DNA from: CAJQPP01 sp963793465
GTDB lineage: Bacteria > Planctomycetota > Planctomycetia > Pirellulales > Pirellulaceae
DNA: 64,000 bases
Assembly: GCA_963793465.1 (NCBI GenBank)
Contig: CAWCAJ010000010.1
Coordinates: 1-64,000, forward strand
Direction of reading: 5' to 3'
Shown here: in pieces, positions 24,712 to 32,265 of the stretch
Layout: each line of letters begins with the position of its first letter
Position numbering within the stretch: position 1 is the first letter of the stretch
The notes under the pieces: model-generated
Told to the model about the DNA's origin: nothing
Databases searched by the model: none
The model's input: only the letters and a program-made list of their open reading frames with translations
Translations under genes and position numbers: made by a program

Positions 24712-24825
24712 ATCGGTGCACACGGAGCACTCATTCACGCGGCAATCTGCGGGCACTGTCCACCGTTCGTGCCCGGTTACCGCCAGCGTTATCTGGCTTT
24801 GCCTTCCTTAAGCATGATCCGGTCG

Positions 24826-25203
24826 ATGAAATTTCGCCTTTCCACCCTTTTCATTCTGATTGCATTGTTTGGCGTTGGGCTCGTGCTCGCCAGTTTCTTG
24901 GTTGCGCAGCCCGACTGGCTGGCTTCTTTACGGGGAAAAACGCAAACTCAGGCAAATGAAGCTATTAACAAGAAAACCTACGTTTCTGAATTTAGGCCAA
25001 CCCAGAATGTCCTCATTGAACAACGCAGGCGATTGAGAAGCACGTTGCCAGCCGGATGCGATACAGTGCGCGAACTACAATGGCGAAAGAACAACTACGT
25101 TTATTACGCCTGGCTACATTTAAAGGATGGCGATTGGGTCGTCTTCGACACTTTCCACCATCATGAAGACAGAGCAATCATTGTTGACCTCTTTCTCGAT
25201 TAG
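24826..25203 (+). CDS. Membrane-anchored protein
   Basis: 125 residues from ATG 24826; an in-frame ATG at 24814 is also possible. Begins MKFRLSTLFILIALFGVG, an N-terminal anchor typical of many small planctomycete proteins, then a soluble domain with VVFDTFHHHEDRAIIV. Paired in one cassette with the gene at 25244, which has the same kind of anchor. Confidence 0.72.
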   Translation: MKFRLSTLFILIALFGVGLVLASFLVAQPDWLASLRGKTQTQANEAINKKTYVSEFRPTQNVLIEQRRRLRSTLPAGCDTVRELQWRKNNYVYYAWLHLKDGDWVVFDTFHHHEDRAIIVDLFLD

Positions 25204-25243
25204 AATAGACGTTCGTCAACCAACATCCGACTCAAAACGCATT

Positions 25244-25666
25244 ATGCGATTCAATCTTCGGCAACTATTTTTCTTCACGCTGATTTGCAGCGTCCTGCTT
25301 TGTGCTGGATTGTCTTTGCGATCTGCGCTTGCGACGCGAATTGTTGCCAGCGTCGATCACTCTAATGGTACCCGATTGCGAGTGGTCCAGAAATTTGAAT
25401 ACAGTGGCGACCTATTCAACACCTCGATCTATTTCGATAATGGTGATGGCCAATGGCGTTGGTATTATTTTGATCACGATGATACATATTGGGGCCGAGC
25501 AAAATCCGAAGTGACGGAGAACACTGTTCGAATTGAATCGAACGAACGAAAGATTCAGTTTGACACTGTGACCGGTGAATGCAGAATTTCAAATCAGGAG
25601 GTCGGAGACCGAATCTACTCAAACTCAACCCAAATCGTCAGCTTGCCCGGTGGTATCGCTGACTAA
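25244..25666 (+). CDS. Membrane-anchored protein
   Basis: 140 residues, ATG 25244, 40 bp after the previous gene. Begins MRFNLRQLFFFTLICSVLLC, a single N-terminal anchor, then a beta-rich domain rich in aromatic and Asp residues (NGDGQWRWYYFDHDD). No family recognised. No attC follows directly, so its cassette end was probably lost. Confidence 0.72.
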   Translation: MRFNLRQLFFFTLICSVLLCAGLSLRSALATRIVASVDHSNGTRLRVVQKFEYSGDLFNTSIYFDNGDGQWRWYYFDHDDTYWGRAKSEVTENTVRIESNERKIQFDTVTGECRISNQEVGDRIYSNSTQIVSLPGGIAD

Positions 25667-26223
25667 ACAAACGAACATCTATATGGCCTTTTGAGTCAAG
25701 TGGCGCGTGGAGATTTCGGGTGCGGCGTTTTTTTTTCAAGCCGTATTGGTGATTGAGTGTTCTCGAAGCTTCAGTTGTTCAGTGGGATTTCGGTTCTGGA
25801 CGTCGTCATCGCTACCATCGTTTCAGGTGCGAAGTTGCTTCAAACATCTATCAGTGCTCAGGCGTTTATGTTCAATCACGCTTGTCATAGAATCCCATGC
25901 TGATCCTGCCGCGCGGTCCATTCAATGCGGATGGCTGTTGGTTGTGATGCCGACTCCAGTTAGTTTGCGGCTCCCGGTGCAGGTCAACTTCTTTGCTTCC
26001 ATTAACTCTCTTCAGGTGTTTGGGCGGTTGCCACTGCCTCCAATCAATGCGCGTGAGCTATCGAGCGTGTGGCCCCAATAAAAGCCTCGAGTGGATCTGC
26101 TCGTTCAGATCGCGAAGTCGTCCTGTTTAACACAGACGCTTCAGGGGTAGACGGCTTTGGCAGAGAGTTCGCTCGGTGTTGTCTCAGTTATACGTTTGGC
26201 TGACAGTGGCAACCGGTGAGTTT
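25667..26223. other. Intergenic stretch with no recognised gene
   Basis: 557 bp with no attC and no frame I trust. It probably holds degraded cassette or insertion-sequence DNA, since an IS110-type fragment begins directly after it. Confidence 0.4.
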
Positions 26224-26440
26224 CTAAGGTCTCCTGAAAGATCTTGTTCGGGTCAAAGGCTTTTTGGCGTCGCAGCATATGTAGATGGCACGGCCCAACT
26301 TGATCGACAGCAGCGTCAGCGATCGAGCCTTGGAATGTTTCCGCTCGATTTGCTCGGCGTAAGCCCGTCCCTCGGGGCAACAACGTTTGCACAGCAGAGC
26401 CGCCTCGCTGAAGGCCCACTTCAGGTGCGGGTTACCGCCA
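26224..26440 (-). pseudogene. IS110-family transposase C-terminal fragment
   Basis: The minus strand reads GGNPHLKWAFSEAALLCKR, then EIQ-type helix AYAEQIERKHSKARSLTLL and KLGRAIYICC, the normal end of an IS110/IS1111-type transposase. The N-terminus is missing. A different subtype from the remnant at 24046. Confidence 0.75.
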
Positions 26441-26465
26441 ACGTTCGCCCCCCCAGGAGAACGCC

Positions 26466-27194
26466 ATGAGAAGCCTGTTAGTTGCATCGGTTGCTGCACT
26501 GGTTTGTTTTTTTCCCCCGTTGTCTGCGAAGGCGGAAATCGTCTCTTTTGCAGACGGGACCTTTGACGACTCGGATTGGACCGCACAGCTCGGTTTTGTG
26601 AATGCGACGAGCGCTAACTTTACCGCACAACAGTCTGTTAGCGGCGGAAACCCGGATGGATATCGTGAAGTCGAACATGAGTGGACAGGTCCGGGTGGTT
26701 TGAACGTCCTGCATTTGAATTCAGATGCAATCTATAACCCTTCAGTGTCAGGTTCCATTGCCGAAATAGACTACTCGTTCGACCTGAATTGGCTCAATGC
26801 ACCGAATGGACCTGGTGGAGTTGCCTATAGCCTCTTGCTTTTCCAGAACGACACGTATTACGCCGCAAACCAACAATTGATTTCTCAAAACAATTGGTTC
26901 GGATTTGGTGAATCAGCATTGTCCGCGTCCGACTTTACACGTCATCAGGATACTGGAAGCGGCGGGGTCAACCCAGATTTTTCCGCTTCAGGAAGTCTTC
27001 TCCAATTCGGCTATCTTTCGTCGAACGGTACCTCCACCAACCCAACGTTTACAACGAGGAGCGGAATCGACAATTGGTCAGTGAATGTGCAACGCGTGAC
27101 AGAACCATCTTCATGTGTTCTACTTTTCGTGATTGCGCTGGGCATTCATATACGCGACCAAGCCTTGTACTGCCAAGCCACTTGTTTTGAGTGA
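26466..27194 (+). CDS. PEP-CTERM-like exported protein
   Basis: 242 residues, ATG 26466 with AGGAGA just upstream. Signal peptide (LVASVAALVCFFPPLSAKA), beta-sandwich-like body (TFDDSDWTAQLGF ... FTTRSGIDNWSVNVQRV), and a C-terminal EPSSCVLLFVIALGIHIRD, a PEP-CTERM-type sorting tail: Pro box, hydrophobic span, basic end. An additional 14 residues after the tail are unusual. Such tails are processed by exosortase and mark surface or matrix proteins. Confidence 0.75.
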   Translation: MRSLLVASVAALVCFFPPLSAKAEIVSFADGTFDDSDWTAQLGFVNATSANFTAQQSVSGGNPDGYREVEHEWTGPGGLNVLHLNSDAIYNPSVSGSIAEIDYSFDLNWLNAPNGPGGVAYSLLLFQNDTYYAANQQLISQNNWFGFGESALSASDFTRHQDTGSGGVNPDFSASGSLLQFGYLSSNGTSTNPTFTTRSGIDNWSVNVQRVTEPSSCVLLFVIALGIHIRDQALYCQATCFE

Positions 27195-27229
27195 AACCCC
27201 CCTACCACCAGCGCAGGAGAAGAACGAGA

Positions 27230-27478
27230 ATGACACAGTGGGAGTATCGCACGTTCAATATCGGGTATGACAAGAAGCAACACAAAAATTGGGTGTTCGA
27301 GCGTGCAGGGAAGCCACCGCTAGTTGGGCTGCAGGCTATTCTTGAAGAAAATGGCTCTCAAAATTGGGAGCTGGTGAGTCTTGTTGCAGAGCATTATGAG
27401 ATATCCGTGGGATTTGGTGCGTATCACATGGGCCCAACTTTATACAGAGCTACTTTTAAGCGTTGCTTGAATGAGTGA
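27230..27478 (+). CDS. DUF4177-like small protein
   Basis: 82 residues, ATG 27230 with AGGAGA about 9 bp upstream. Begins MTQWEYRTFNIGYDKK, then LQAILEENGSQNWELVSLVA and YRATFKRCL, the W-Y / NGxxxWELVS / FKR layout of DUF4177 family proteins. Cytoplasmic, function unknown. A second member lies just outside the array at 33655. Closed by attC 26. Confidence 0.78.
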   Translation: MTQWEYRTFNIGYDKKQHKNWVFERAGKPPLVGLQAILEENGSQNWELVSLVAEHYEISVGFGAYHMGPTLYRATFKRCLNE

Positions 27479-27534
27479 CGGCTGCCACAAACGTGATTGA
27501 ATTTGGCCCATCGTCACCAACGCTGAAGAAAGCG

Positions 27535-27625
27535 ACATAACAAAACATTGCACCCGAGTCGCGAAGTCGGGGCGTGTTCAAATGGACAATCACTCGTCGC
27601 GACCGGGTGAAGATAGCCGTTATGT
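27535..27625 (+). other. attC site 26
   Basis: R'' ACATAAC 27535-27541, R' GTTATGT 27619-27625. Arms CACCCGAGTCGCGA and TCGCGACCGGGTG. 91 bp; same subtype as attC 31. Confidence 0.93.
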
Positions 27626-27643
27626 CGCCACGGTTCCGAATCG

Positions 27644-28045
27644 ATGACACAAGTAACGCCCAATAATACTCGTTCGCGGATGATTGACTGGATCTCGTTC
27701 GTGGTGCTCTCAATCGCAACCGCAATCGCATGCAATCTTTTGATTGCAGTCAAAAACGCGACCAATAATGCACTCGCTGAAATGACCGTTGATCCATCCG
27801 ATACAGGACGGAGCATCTTGGCAATTAGTTCGACAACGCTTGTGGGAATGGCAGCGATCCTGCTTTTTTTGTCTCTGGGACTGACATTGAAATGCCGTCA
27901 TACCCATTGGGTTACCTTTACCAACCTGACGTTATCCACTGCGATTGTGTTGGCAGCATTCATTGCAACTTGGTTACTCGCCGGATGGGAATTGATTCCG
28001 AGGATTATTGAATTCAACGACGTCCTGCAGGAACAAAATCCCTAG
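27644..28045 (+). CDS. Small three-segment membrane protein
   Basis: 133 residues, ATG 27644. Segments near WISFVVLSIATAIACNLLIA, ISSTTLVGMAAILLFLSLGL and STAIVLAAFIATWLLAGW. No family recognised. Single gene in its cassette. Confidence 0.72.
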   Translation: MTQVTPNNTRSRMIDWISFVVLSIATAIACNLLIAVKNATNNALAEMTVDPSDTGRSILAISSTTLVGMAAILLFLSLGLTLKCRHTHWVTFTNLTLSTAIVLAAFIATWLLAGWELIPRIIEFNDVLQEQNP

Positions 28046-28053
28046 TTATTGCA

Positions 28054-28148
28054 ACATAACAAACGGATCGACCGAAGCGGGATTGGCCGTGCGGCTCGCT
28101 TGGCTCGAATAGAATCAACTCCAAGCCCGGTCATCCTCCACGTTCTGC
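28054..28148 (+). other. attC site 27
   Basis: R'' ACATAAC 28054-28060, R' GTTCTGC 28142-28148. Arms GACCGAAGC and AGCCCGGTC. 95 bp. Confidence 0.88.
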
Positions 28149-28161
28149 CTCAAAGTTGCTC

Positions 28162-28542
28162 ATGCGATATGAACTGCACTTGCGCGACATGAAGATCGGT
28201 GACGTCACTGAGCAGGAAGCCGATTTCCCGAATCTCTGGGGCACAATTACCTACAGTGAATCACTCGAACGTCCCACGTGTGACGAACACAAACGACTCG
28301 CCCGTTTCCTCAAGCTGAATCGGGACAGTATCCGGTTGATCGATATCGAACACGAACAGGATGTTTCTGCTGAACTCGATGCGATCAACAAGGAACTCGA
28401 AGCGTTTAAAGACTACATCGAAACGGGTGATTGGTTACTCATCACCGAAAATGGAATACGACTCCCAATCCTCTGTCCCATTTTTGGCCATGACTGCGAA
28501 ATCGTGTGGCGATGGAATCCGCGCGAAATAGACGATGGATGA
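28162..28542 (+). CDS. Hypothetical protein
   Basis: 126 residues from ATG 28162 (TTG 28156 also in frame). Acidic, no signal peptide; contains MKIGDVTEQEADFPNLWGTI and GDWLLITENGIRLPILCPIF. No family recognised. Single gene in its cassette. Confidence 0.68.
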   Translation: MRYELHLRDMKIGDVTEQEADFPNLWGTITYSESLERPTCDEHKRLARFLKLNRDSIRLIDIEHEQDVSAELDAINKELEAFKDYIETGDWLLITENGIRLPILCPIFGHDCEIVWRWNPREIDDG

Positions 28543-28618
28543 CAATGTGATGGACGCGGTCAGGAACATTTCGCGACGAAGAAGAAGAGCTTGGGATTCA
28601 AATCGCTGCGAAGAAGAG

Positions 28619-28708
28619 GCAGAACAATTGCGTGAACCGGAGCGGCGGATCACGCGGGAATTGAAGTCAACGTCAACCGCCGCCGCCCGGTTACGCTAAA
28701 CGTCATGC
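28619..28708 (+). other. attC site 28
   Basis: R'' GCAGAAC 28619-28625; R' position reads GTCATGC (28702-28708), so the usual GTT is GTC. Arms ACCGGAGCGGCGG and CCGCCGCCCGGTT. 90 bp. Confidence 0.85.
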
Positions 28709-28762
28709 GGCCAAAAACACCCGCGCAGGGCCACGCTTGATGACAATAACAGATGGTGACCG

Positions 28763-28918
28763 ATGAACGACAAGACCGAAGCAACCATCAATGCCCTTGC
28801 GGCTATTCTCGTTCTCTTCACCGCAATGCTGGATCCCCGCATCTCTGTCGGCCTCGCCGTCGTCTTCCTCATTGGCCTGTCGATCTTCAAGTTGCGGCAA
28901 AAGAAGGACGCGAGTTGA
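28763..28918 (+). CDS. Very small membrane protein
   Basis: 51 residues, ATG 28763. Starts MNDKTEATINALAAILVLFT and has two hydrophobic segments separated by MLDPRIS, ending with the basic KLRQKKDAS. A tiny hairpin membrane protein; related small proteins could be toxins or defence components, but nothing specific shows it here. Confidence 0.5.
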   Translation: MNDKTEATINALAAILVLFTAMLDPRISVGLAVVFLIGLSIFKLRQKKDAS

Positions 28919-29021
28919 ATAAGTGAATCGCCGATGGGCCGGTGCCTGTTGACAGTCCGGATTACCGGACGAATTCAAGTGTGCGATACAAGCGTTGTGG
29001 TCATGAAATGAGCTTACCCCA

Positions 29022-29429
29022 ATGTTAGTGAACGCAGCCTTGTCGGCACTTCTGAATCTTCTGATTCTCGCTGGCGTACCCTTTCTTATTTACTGGGGCT
29101 ACCACAAACGACGTCACAAACGCCGCTTCAGGGACGTCGCCCGGCGAGCCGGGTTTCAACTTGGGGAAGGCCGTTATGTTGGCTATTGTTCTATTTTTGC
29201 TATCTTCGCTGTTGCCATTCTGATTACTGGGCCGCCGCCACTGGAGTCCTCCGTTGGCGAGGGATCCGCTTTCCAGTCGTTTGATGGTCTTGGGCTTTGC
29301 ACAATGGCAGTTTTGATGGCCCTTTTGTACGGCGTGATCCAGACGGGATTCGCAGAGGAGTTTTTATTTCGGGGGCTCATCGCGGGCAGTCTCTCACGCC
29401 GCCTGTCCATGGTTTGGGCACAACGTTGA
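29022..29429 (+). pseudogene. Truncated CPBP-family (CAAX/Abi) membrane protease
   Basis: 135 residues, ATG 29022. Membrane segments near LLNLLILAGVPFLIYWG and YCSIFAIFAVAILIT, then GVIQTGFAEEFLFRGLIAG, the EExxxR motif of CPBP intramembrane proteases. The frame then runs into an IS110-type fragment at about 29430; the later His motifs (FxxxH and HxxxN/D) are lost, so it is probably inactive. Confidence 0.75.
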
Positions 29430-29609
29430 CTCCTCATTCAGTTTGATATTGGTTTGATAGGTCCCGCCGCGGAGGAGGGAAGCCAGTTTTTCGGAGTCAA
29501 TTTTGTCGTTTTTGACTCTGCCGCCGTGAATGGCTTTGAGATACAGGGCGTGGCCGAGCACGAAGGGTAGCCAGCCAATTGACGCACTCTCGGGTGATGT
29601 CTTTCGCAC
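29430..29609 (-). pseudogene. IS110-family transposase fragment
   Basis: The minus strand reads LGHALYLKAIHGGRVKNDK then IDSEKLASLLRGGTYQTN, the conserved N-terminal DEDD region of an IS110-type transposase. Only this part remains. It cuts off the CPBP gene upstream. Confidence 0.75.
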
Positions 29610-29689
29610 CGTTGCTTAAACAACGGATGACGAATTTTACAGCTTGACTGTAATGGAAAGGCCGACTCACCCAAGGAGGCCATGATGAG

Positions 29690-29791
29690 TATCAAATGGA
29701 TGAACCGAAGCCGTCCCGGGCCGTCTATAATTCCAATGACCAACCCTTGGTTCGAGCCGTGTTGGCGGCTCAGTTATCCTGAACGTTCGAT
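29690..29791 (+). other. attC site 29 (degenerate left end)
   Basis: Right half is normal: GGCGGCTCAGTTATCC and R' GTTCGAT 29785-29791. The left begins ATCAAATGGATGAACCGAAGCCG, so the AAC of R'' is changed (ATC), probably by the nearby IS110-type insertion. Confidence 0.75.
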
Positions 29792-29803
29792 CACAAATGG
29801 AAT

Positions 29804-29831
29804 TTCTCACGGAGTCGCAGAGGCACGGAGA
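29804..29831 (+). repeat. Left inverted repeat of GxxExxY unit
   Basis: 28 bp starting TTCTCACGGAG and ending CACGGAGA. Its reverse complement lies at 30217-30244 with 24 of 28 positions the same. It flanks the GxxExxY gene. Confidence 0.75.
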
Positions 29832-30211
29832 TGCGTGAGAACGAGATTGACACGATGATCGTGGATTGTGCGGTCCATTTGCATCAAGATCTCGGGCCGG
29901 GATTGCTTGAAACTGTTTACGAGCTGACCTTGGCACGAAAACTGGAGCAGTGAGGACTCTCCGTGCAGCGTCAGGTTCGTATGGCGATCGAGTATGATGA
30001 CCAGCAATTCGATGAAGGGTTTCGCGCCGATCTGATTGTCGGGAGCAAAGTGATTGTGGAATTGAAGTCCGTTGAGAAAGTGCATCCAGCTCACAAGAAG
30101 CAACTGCTAATGTATCTTCGACTGACGGATATGAAGCATGGATATTTATTGAATTTCGGCGAGGCGCTGATGCAGGATGGTATCACTGGGACGATAAACC
30201 GAGAACTCTAA
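29831..30211 (+). pseudogene. GxxExxY-family protein with in-frame stop
   Basis: ATG 29831. Reads IVDCAVHLHQDLGPGLLETV with the family motif GLLETVY, then a TGA at 29951-29953 where relatives have a sense codon (probably CGA), then continues in the same frame: LSVQRQVRMAIEYDD, FRADLIVGSKVIVELKSVEK and ends at 30211. 126 codons apart from the stop, full family length. GxxExxY proteins are widespread small nuclease-like proteins of unsettled function. A single C-to-T change explains the break; sequencing error is the alternative. Confidence 0.82.
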
Positions 30212-30216
30212 TCCCA

Positions 30217-30244
30217 TCTCCGTGTCTTTGTGCCTCCGTGAGAA
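30217..30244 (-). repeat. Right inverted repeat of GxxExxY unit
   Basis: Partner of the repeat at 29804-29831, reading TCTCCGTGTC... to ...CCGTGAGAA on the + strand. Such flanking repeats accompany GxxExxY genes in other genomes as I recall, which suggests a small mobile unit. Confidence 0.7.
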
Positions 30245-30251
30245 CAACAAG

Positions 30252-30341
30252 ATCGAACAAGCGGTTGAACGTGAGCGGCGGATCACGCGGATTTGAAGTC
30301 AACGGTTTCTGGCCGCCGCCACGTTAACCGTAGCGTTATCC
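30252..30341 (+). other. attC site 30
   Basis: R'' ATCGAAC 30252-30258, R' GTTATCC 30335-30341. Arms GAACGTGAGCGGCGG and CCGCCGCCACGTT. 90 bp. Confidence 0.88.
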
Positions 30342-30356
30342 CACTGGATTGACTCT

Positions 30357-30929
30357 GTGAAAATTGCGTCCATTCCGGATTATTTGTCCGCTCTAATAAG
30401 GGGCCAGCCAAGCATTGGCATCCAGGACTTTGAACTTCGCCCGCCATTAAGAAGTGAACTTCTTTCCCAAGCATTGGACGGCTTGCCTTTATCAAACAAG
30501 CTTGCAAAGTTGGTGTTCGGGGATTTCGACGGCCAGAAGAATAGCGGCCTGAAGCTGTTCTGCGAATTTTCGCTTCTCTCAAGCGGCGGATGCGCTGAGA
30601 TATACAATGACATGATTGGATTCACGGACCTTGAGCGCGGAGGGCCGTCGGATCCTCGAATCAAGAATGACTTGGTTTGGAGAAAAGGCTGGATTCCTTT
30701 CGCGTGGAACCAAAACACGAATAAGCACCTGTGTATCGACTTGGATCCAGCGTCAGCTGGAATAGCTGGACAGGTAATTTTTGTTGGAGAATGGGGAGAG
30801 CTTTCAGTTCACGGCGATAGCTTTCTTGACTTTTTGACTTTAAACAATCACAAACTATCTTCCACGAATTACGAGCTATACAATGGCGTTTGGAACGAAT
30901 TTAAGGGGTTGATCATTCCTACCAATTGA
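30357..30929 (+). CDS. SMI1/KNR4 (SUKH) family protein, putative immunity
   Basis: 190 residues, GTG 30357, 15 bp after attC 30. Shows the family pattern: a middle WIPFAWNQNTNKHLCIDLDP, then GIAGQVIFVGEWGELSVHGD and SFLDFLTL. SUKH proteins in bacteria are common immunity proteins against polymorphic toxins; no toxin partner is in this cassette, so it is an orphan. Cytoplasmic. Confidence 0.82.
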   Translation: MKIASIPDYLSALIRGQPSIGIQDFELRPPLRSELLSQALDGLPLSNKLAKLVFGDFDGQKNSGLKLFCEFSLLSSGGCAEIYNDMIGFTDLERGGPSDPRIKNDLVWRKGWIPFAWNQNTNKHLCIDLDPASAGIAGQVIFVGEWGELSVHGDSFLDFLTLNNHKLSSTNYELYNGVWNEFKGLIIPTN

Positions 30930-30941
30930 GTTCATGTTTCG

Positions 30942-31032
<91 letters not shown>

Positions 31033-31078
31033 CGCTAGGACTTGCGCTTTCTCAAGCGTTTTTCGCTTGCTTTCTAAC

Positions 31079-31087
31079 TGCTATAAT
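31079..31087 (+). promoter_or_regulatory. Extended -10 promoter of toxin-antitoxin cassette
   Basis: TGCTATAAT: a TG extended element one base before a consensus TATAAT, 26 bp upstream of the antitoxin start. No good -35 at the usual distance, which is acceptable for an extended -10 promoter. Toxin-antitoxin cassettes usually carry their own promoter. Confidence 0.55.
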
Positions 31088-31112
31088 GGTGAATTCGTCG
31101 CAGGAGGAACCG

Positions 31113-31334
31113 ATGAGTAATGCCGACATCCCGATTGATGATCTGACCGTCGTCCAAAAACTGGACCTGATGGAACGTCTTTGGGTCGATCTTTCAAGAA
31201 ATCCGTCTGACGTCCCTTTCCCCGATTGGCATGGGGACGTTTTAGCCAAACGTCTCGAGGCGGTTGAAAACGGCGATGTTGAATTTATTGACTGGGCCGA
31301 TGCCAAAAAACGGCTCCAAAATCGATTCGAATGA
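31113..31334 (+). CDS. Antitoxin, addiction-module component family
   Basis: 73 residues, ATG 31113 with AGGAGG at 31102-31107. Contains LTVVQKLDLMERLWVDLSRN and a C-terminal DWADAKKRLQNRF, the layout of the short unstable antitoxins that pair with ParE/RelE-type toxins. Overlaps the toxin start by ATGA. Confidence 0.85.
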   Translation: MSNADIPIDDLTVVQKLDLMERLWVDLSRNPSDVPFPDWHGDVLAKRLEAVENGDVEFIDWADAKKRLQNRFE

Positions 31335-31633
31335 AAATCCGGATACTTCCAAATGCCGAGACGGATTTCGAACTCGGGGCCGACTTCTATGAATCACAAC
31401 GCGCGGGATTGGGCGAATACTTCGTAACGTCGTTAATCTCTGATGTTGAATCACTGAAACTGCATGGTGGAATTCACGAACAATATCGGGGCTTTCATCG
31501 GTCTATCTCCAAACGATTTCCCTTTGCGATCTACTATCGATTACGGAACAATACAGTCGAGATTTACGCCATACTGGATTGCCGCCAAAATCCGAAAAGC
31601 ATAGATGCCCGCCTCCAGGGCGAAGGTGCGTGA
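31331..31633 (+). CDS. ParE/RelE-family toxin
   Basis: 100 residues, ATG 31331. Contains ILPNAETDFELGADFYESQ at the start, RGFHRSISKRFPFAIYYRL in the middle and VEIYAILDCRQNPKSI near the end, the normal ParE/RelE fold pattern. Inhibits gyrase or cleaves mRNA in relatives. Such modules are frequent stabilisers of large cassette arrays. The stop TGA overlaps R'' of attC 32. Confidence 0.88.
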   Translation: MKIRILPNAETDFELGADFYESQRAGLGEYFVTSLISDVESLKLHGGIHEQYRGFHRSISKRFPFAIYYRLRNNTVEIYAILDCRQNPKSIDARLQGEGA

Positions 31634-31735
31634 TAACAATACGTTGCACCGAAGCCGTCAACGCGTTGGCGTGGGACCCTTGAAACCATTTTGATTCACG
31701 TTGACTGGTCGGCTCGGTCAACTCAAACGTTATGC
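31631..31735 (+). other. attC site 32
   Basis: R'' TGATAAC 31631-31637, R' GTTATGC 31729-31735. Arms CACCGAAGCCG and CGGCTCGGT. 105 bp. Confidence 0.9.
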
Positions 31736-31753
31736 TTTTTTGGATCTTGGTCG

Positions 31754-32170
31754 ATGTCTACAGCCGAAGGAATTGCGGAACGAATTCAAGAGCAGTTCCC
31801 CTCTCTTAGATTGATAGTCAATCCGAATGACCCCAACGTCGATTGGTCGATTATGATTCCTCGGCAAGATGGCGTGGGATTTGAATGCAACCTCAATCGC
31901 CAGGGCGATGAGCTTCATTTCTCAACCTCGGGATTTTGGCTTGAATGGTTTCCGCTTGAAGATGCCGATATCGCAGAAAAATACTTAGACGCAGTGTTCG
32001 GAATCCTCTCTGGGCGATACCGGATCGTTGAATATGTTCGCTTTCGTCGCGGTGTGGGCGGCGAACTTCAAGCACCAGATGGCGACTCTTGGAAAACCAT
32101 CGGTAACTCCTCAACAGGAATTCTTCCGCGGGGCTGGCTGAGCAGCACTAAAGTAATTCAGAATACATAA
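31754..32170 (+). CDS. Hypothetical cytoplasmic protein
   Basis: 138 residues, ATG 31754. Starts MSTAEGIAERIQEQFPSL; strands with DWSIMIPRQDGVGFECNL, then ISxxYRI-type helix and VEYVRFRRGVGGEL. No family recognised; could be an immunity-type protein. The stop TAA lies in R'' of attC 33. Confidence 0.68.
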   Translation: MSTAEGIAERIQEQFPSLRLIVNPNDPNVDWSIMIPRQDGVGFECNLNRQGDELHFSTSGFWLEWFPLEDADIAEKYLDAVFGILSGRYRIVEYVRFRRGVGGELQAPDGDSWKTIGNSSTGILPRGWLSSTKVIQNT

Positions 32171-32256
32171 CAATCGAATGCGTACGGAGCGGCGGTGGCC
32201 GGCGAAATCGAAGTGGTAACCAAGCTTCCGCCGCCCGGTGATCCGTCACGTTGGGG
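32165..32256 (+). other. attC site 33
   Basis: R'' ACATAAC 32165-32171, R' GTTGGGG 32250-32256. Arms CGTACGGAGCGGCGG and CCGCCGCCCGGTG. 92 bp. Confidence 0.9.
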
Positions 32257-32265
32257 AGTACAAGC

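Larger units (their letters stand above)
23553..24794 (+). other. attC site 25, interrupted by IS110-family remnant
   Basis: Left part: R'' GGATAAC 23553-23559 plus AAGACGTT. Right part from about 24712: TCGGTGCACACGGAGCAC, later GTGCCCGGTTACC and R' GTTATCT 24788-24794. About 1.14 kb of foreign DNA with an IS110-type gene lies between. The exact junctions cannot be fixed by eye. Confidence 0.7.

Noticed and set aside
26425..26449. Possible right half of an attC (GCGGGTTACCGCCAACGTTCGCC) just before the PEP-CTERM-like gene
   Set aside because: The same bases encode the GGNPHL part of the IS110-type transposase fragment on the minus strand, and no left half is found, so the likeness may be chance.
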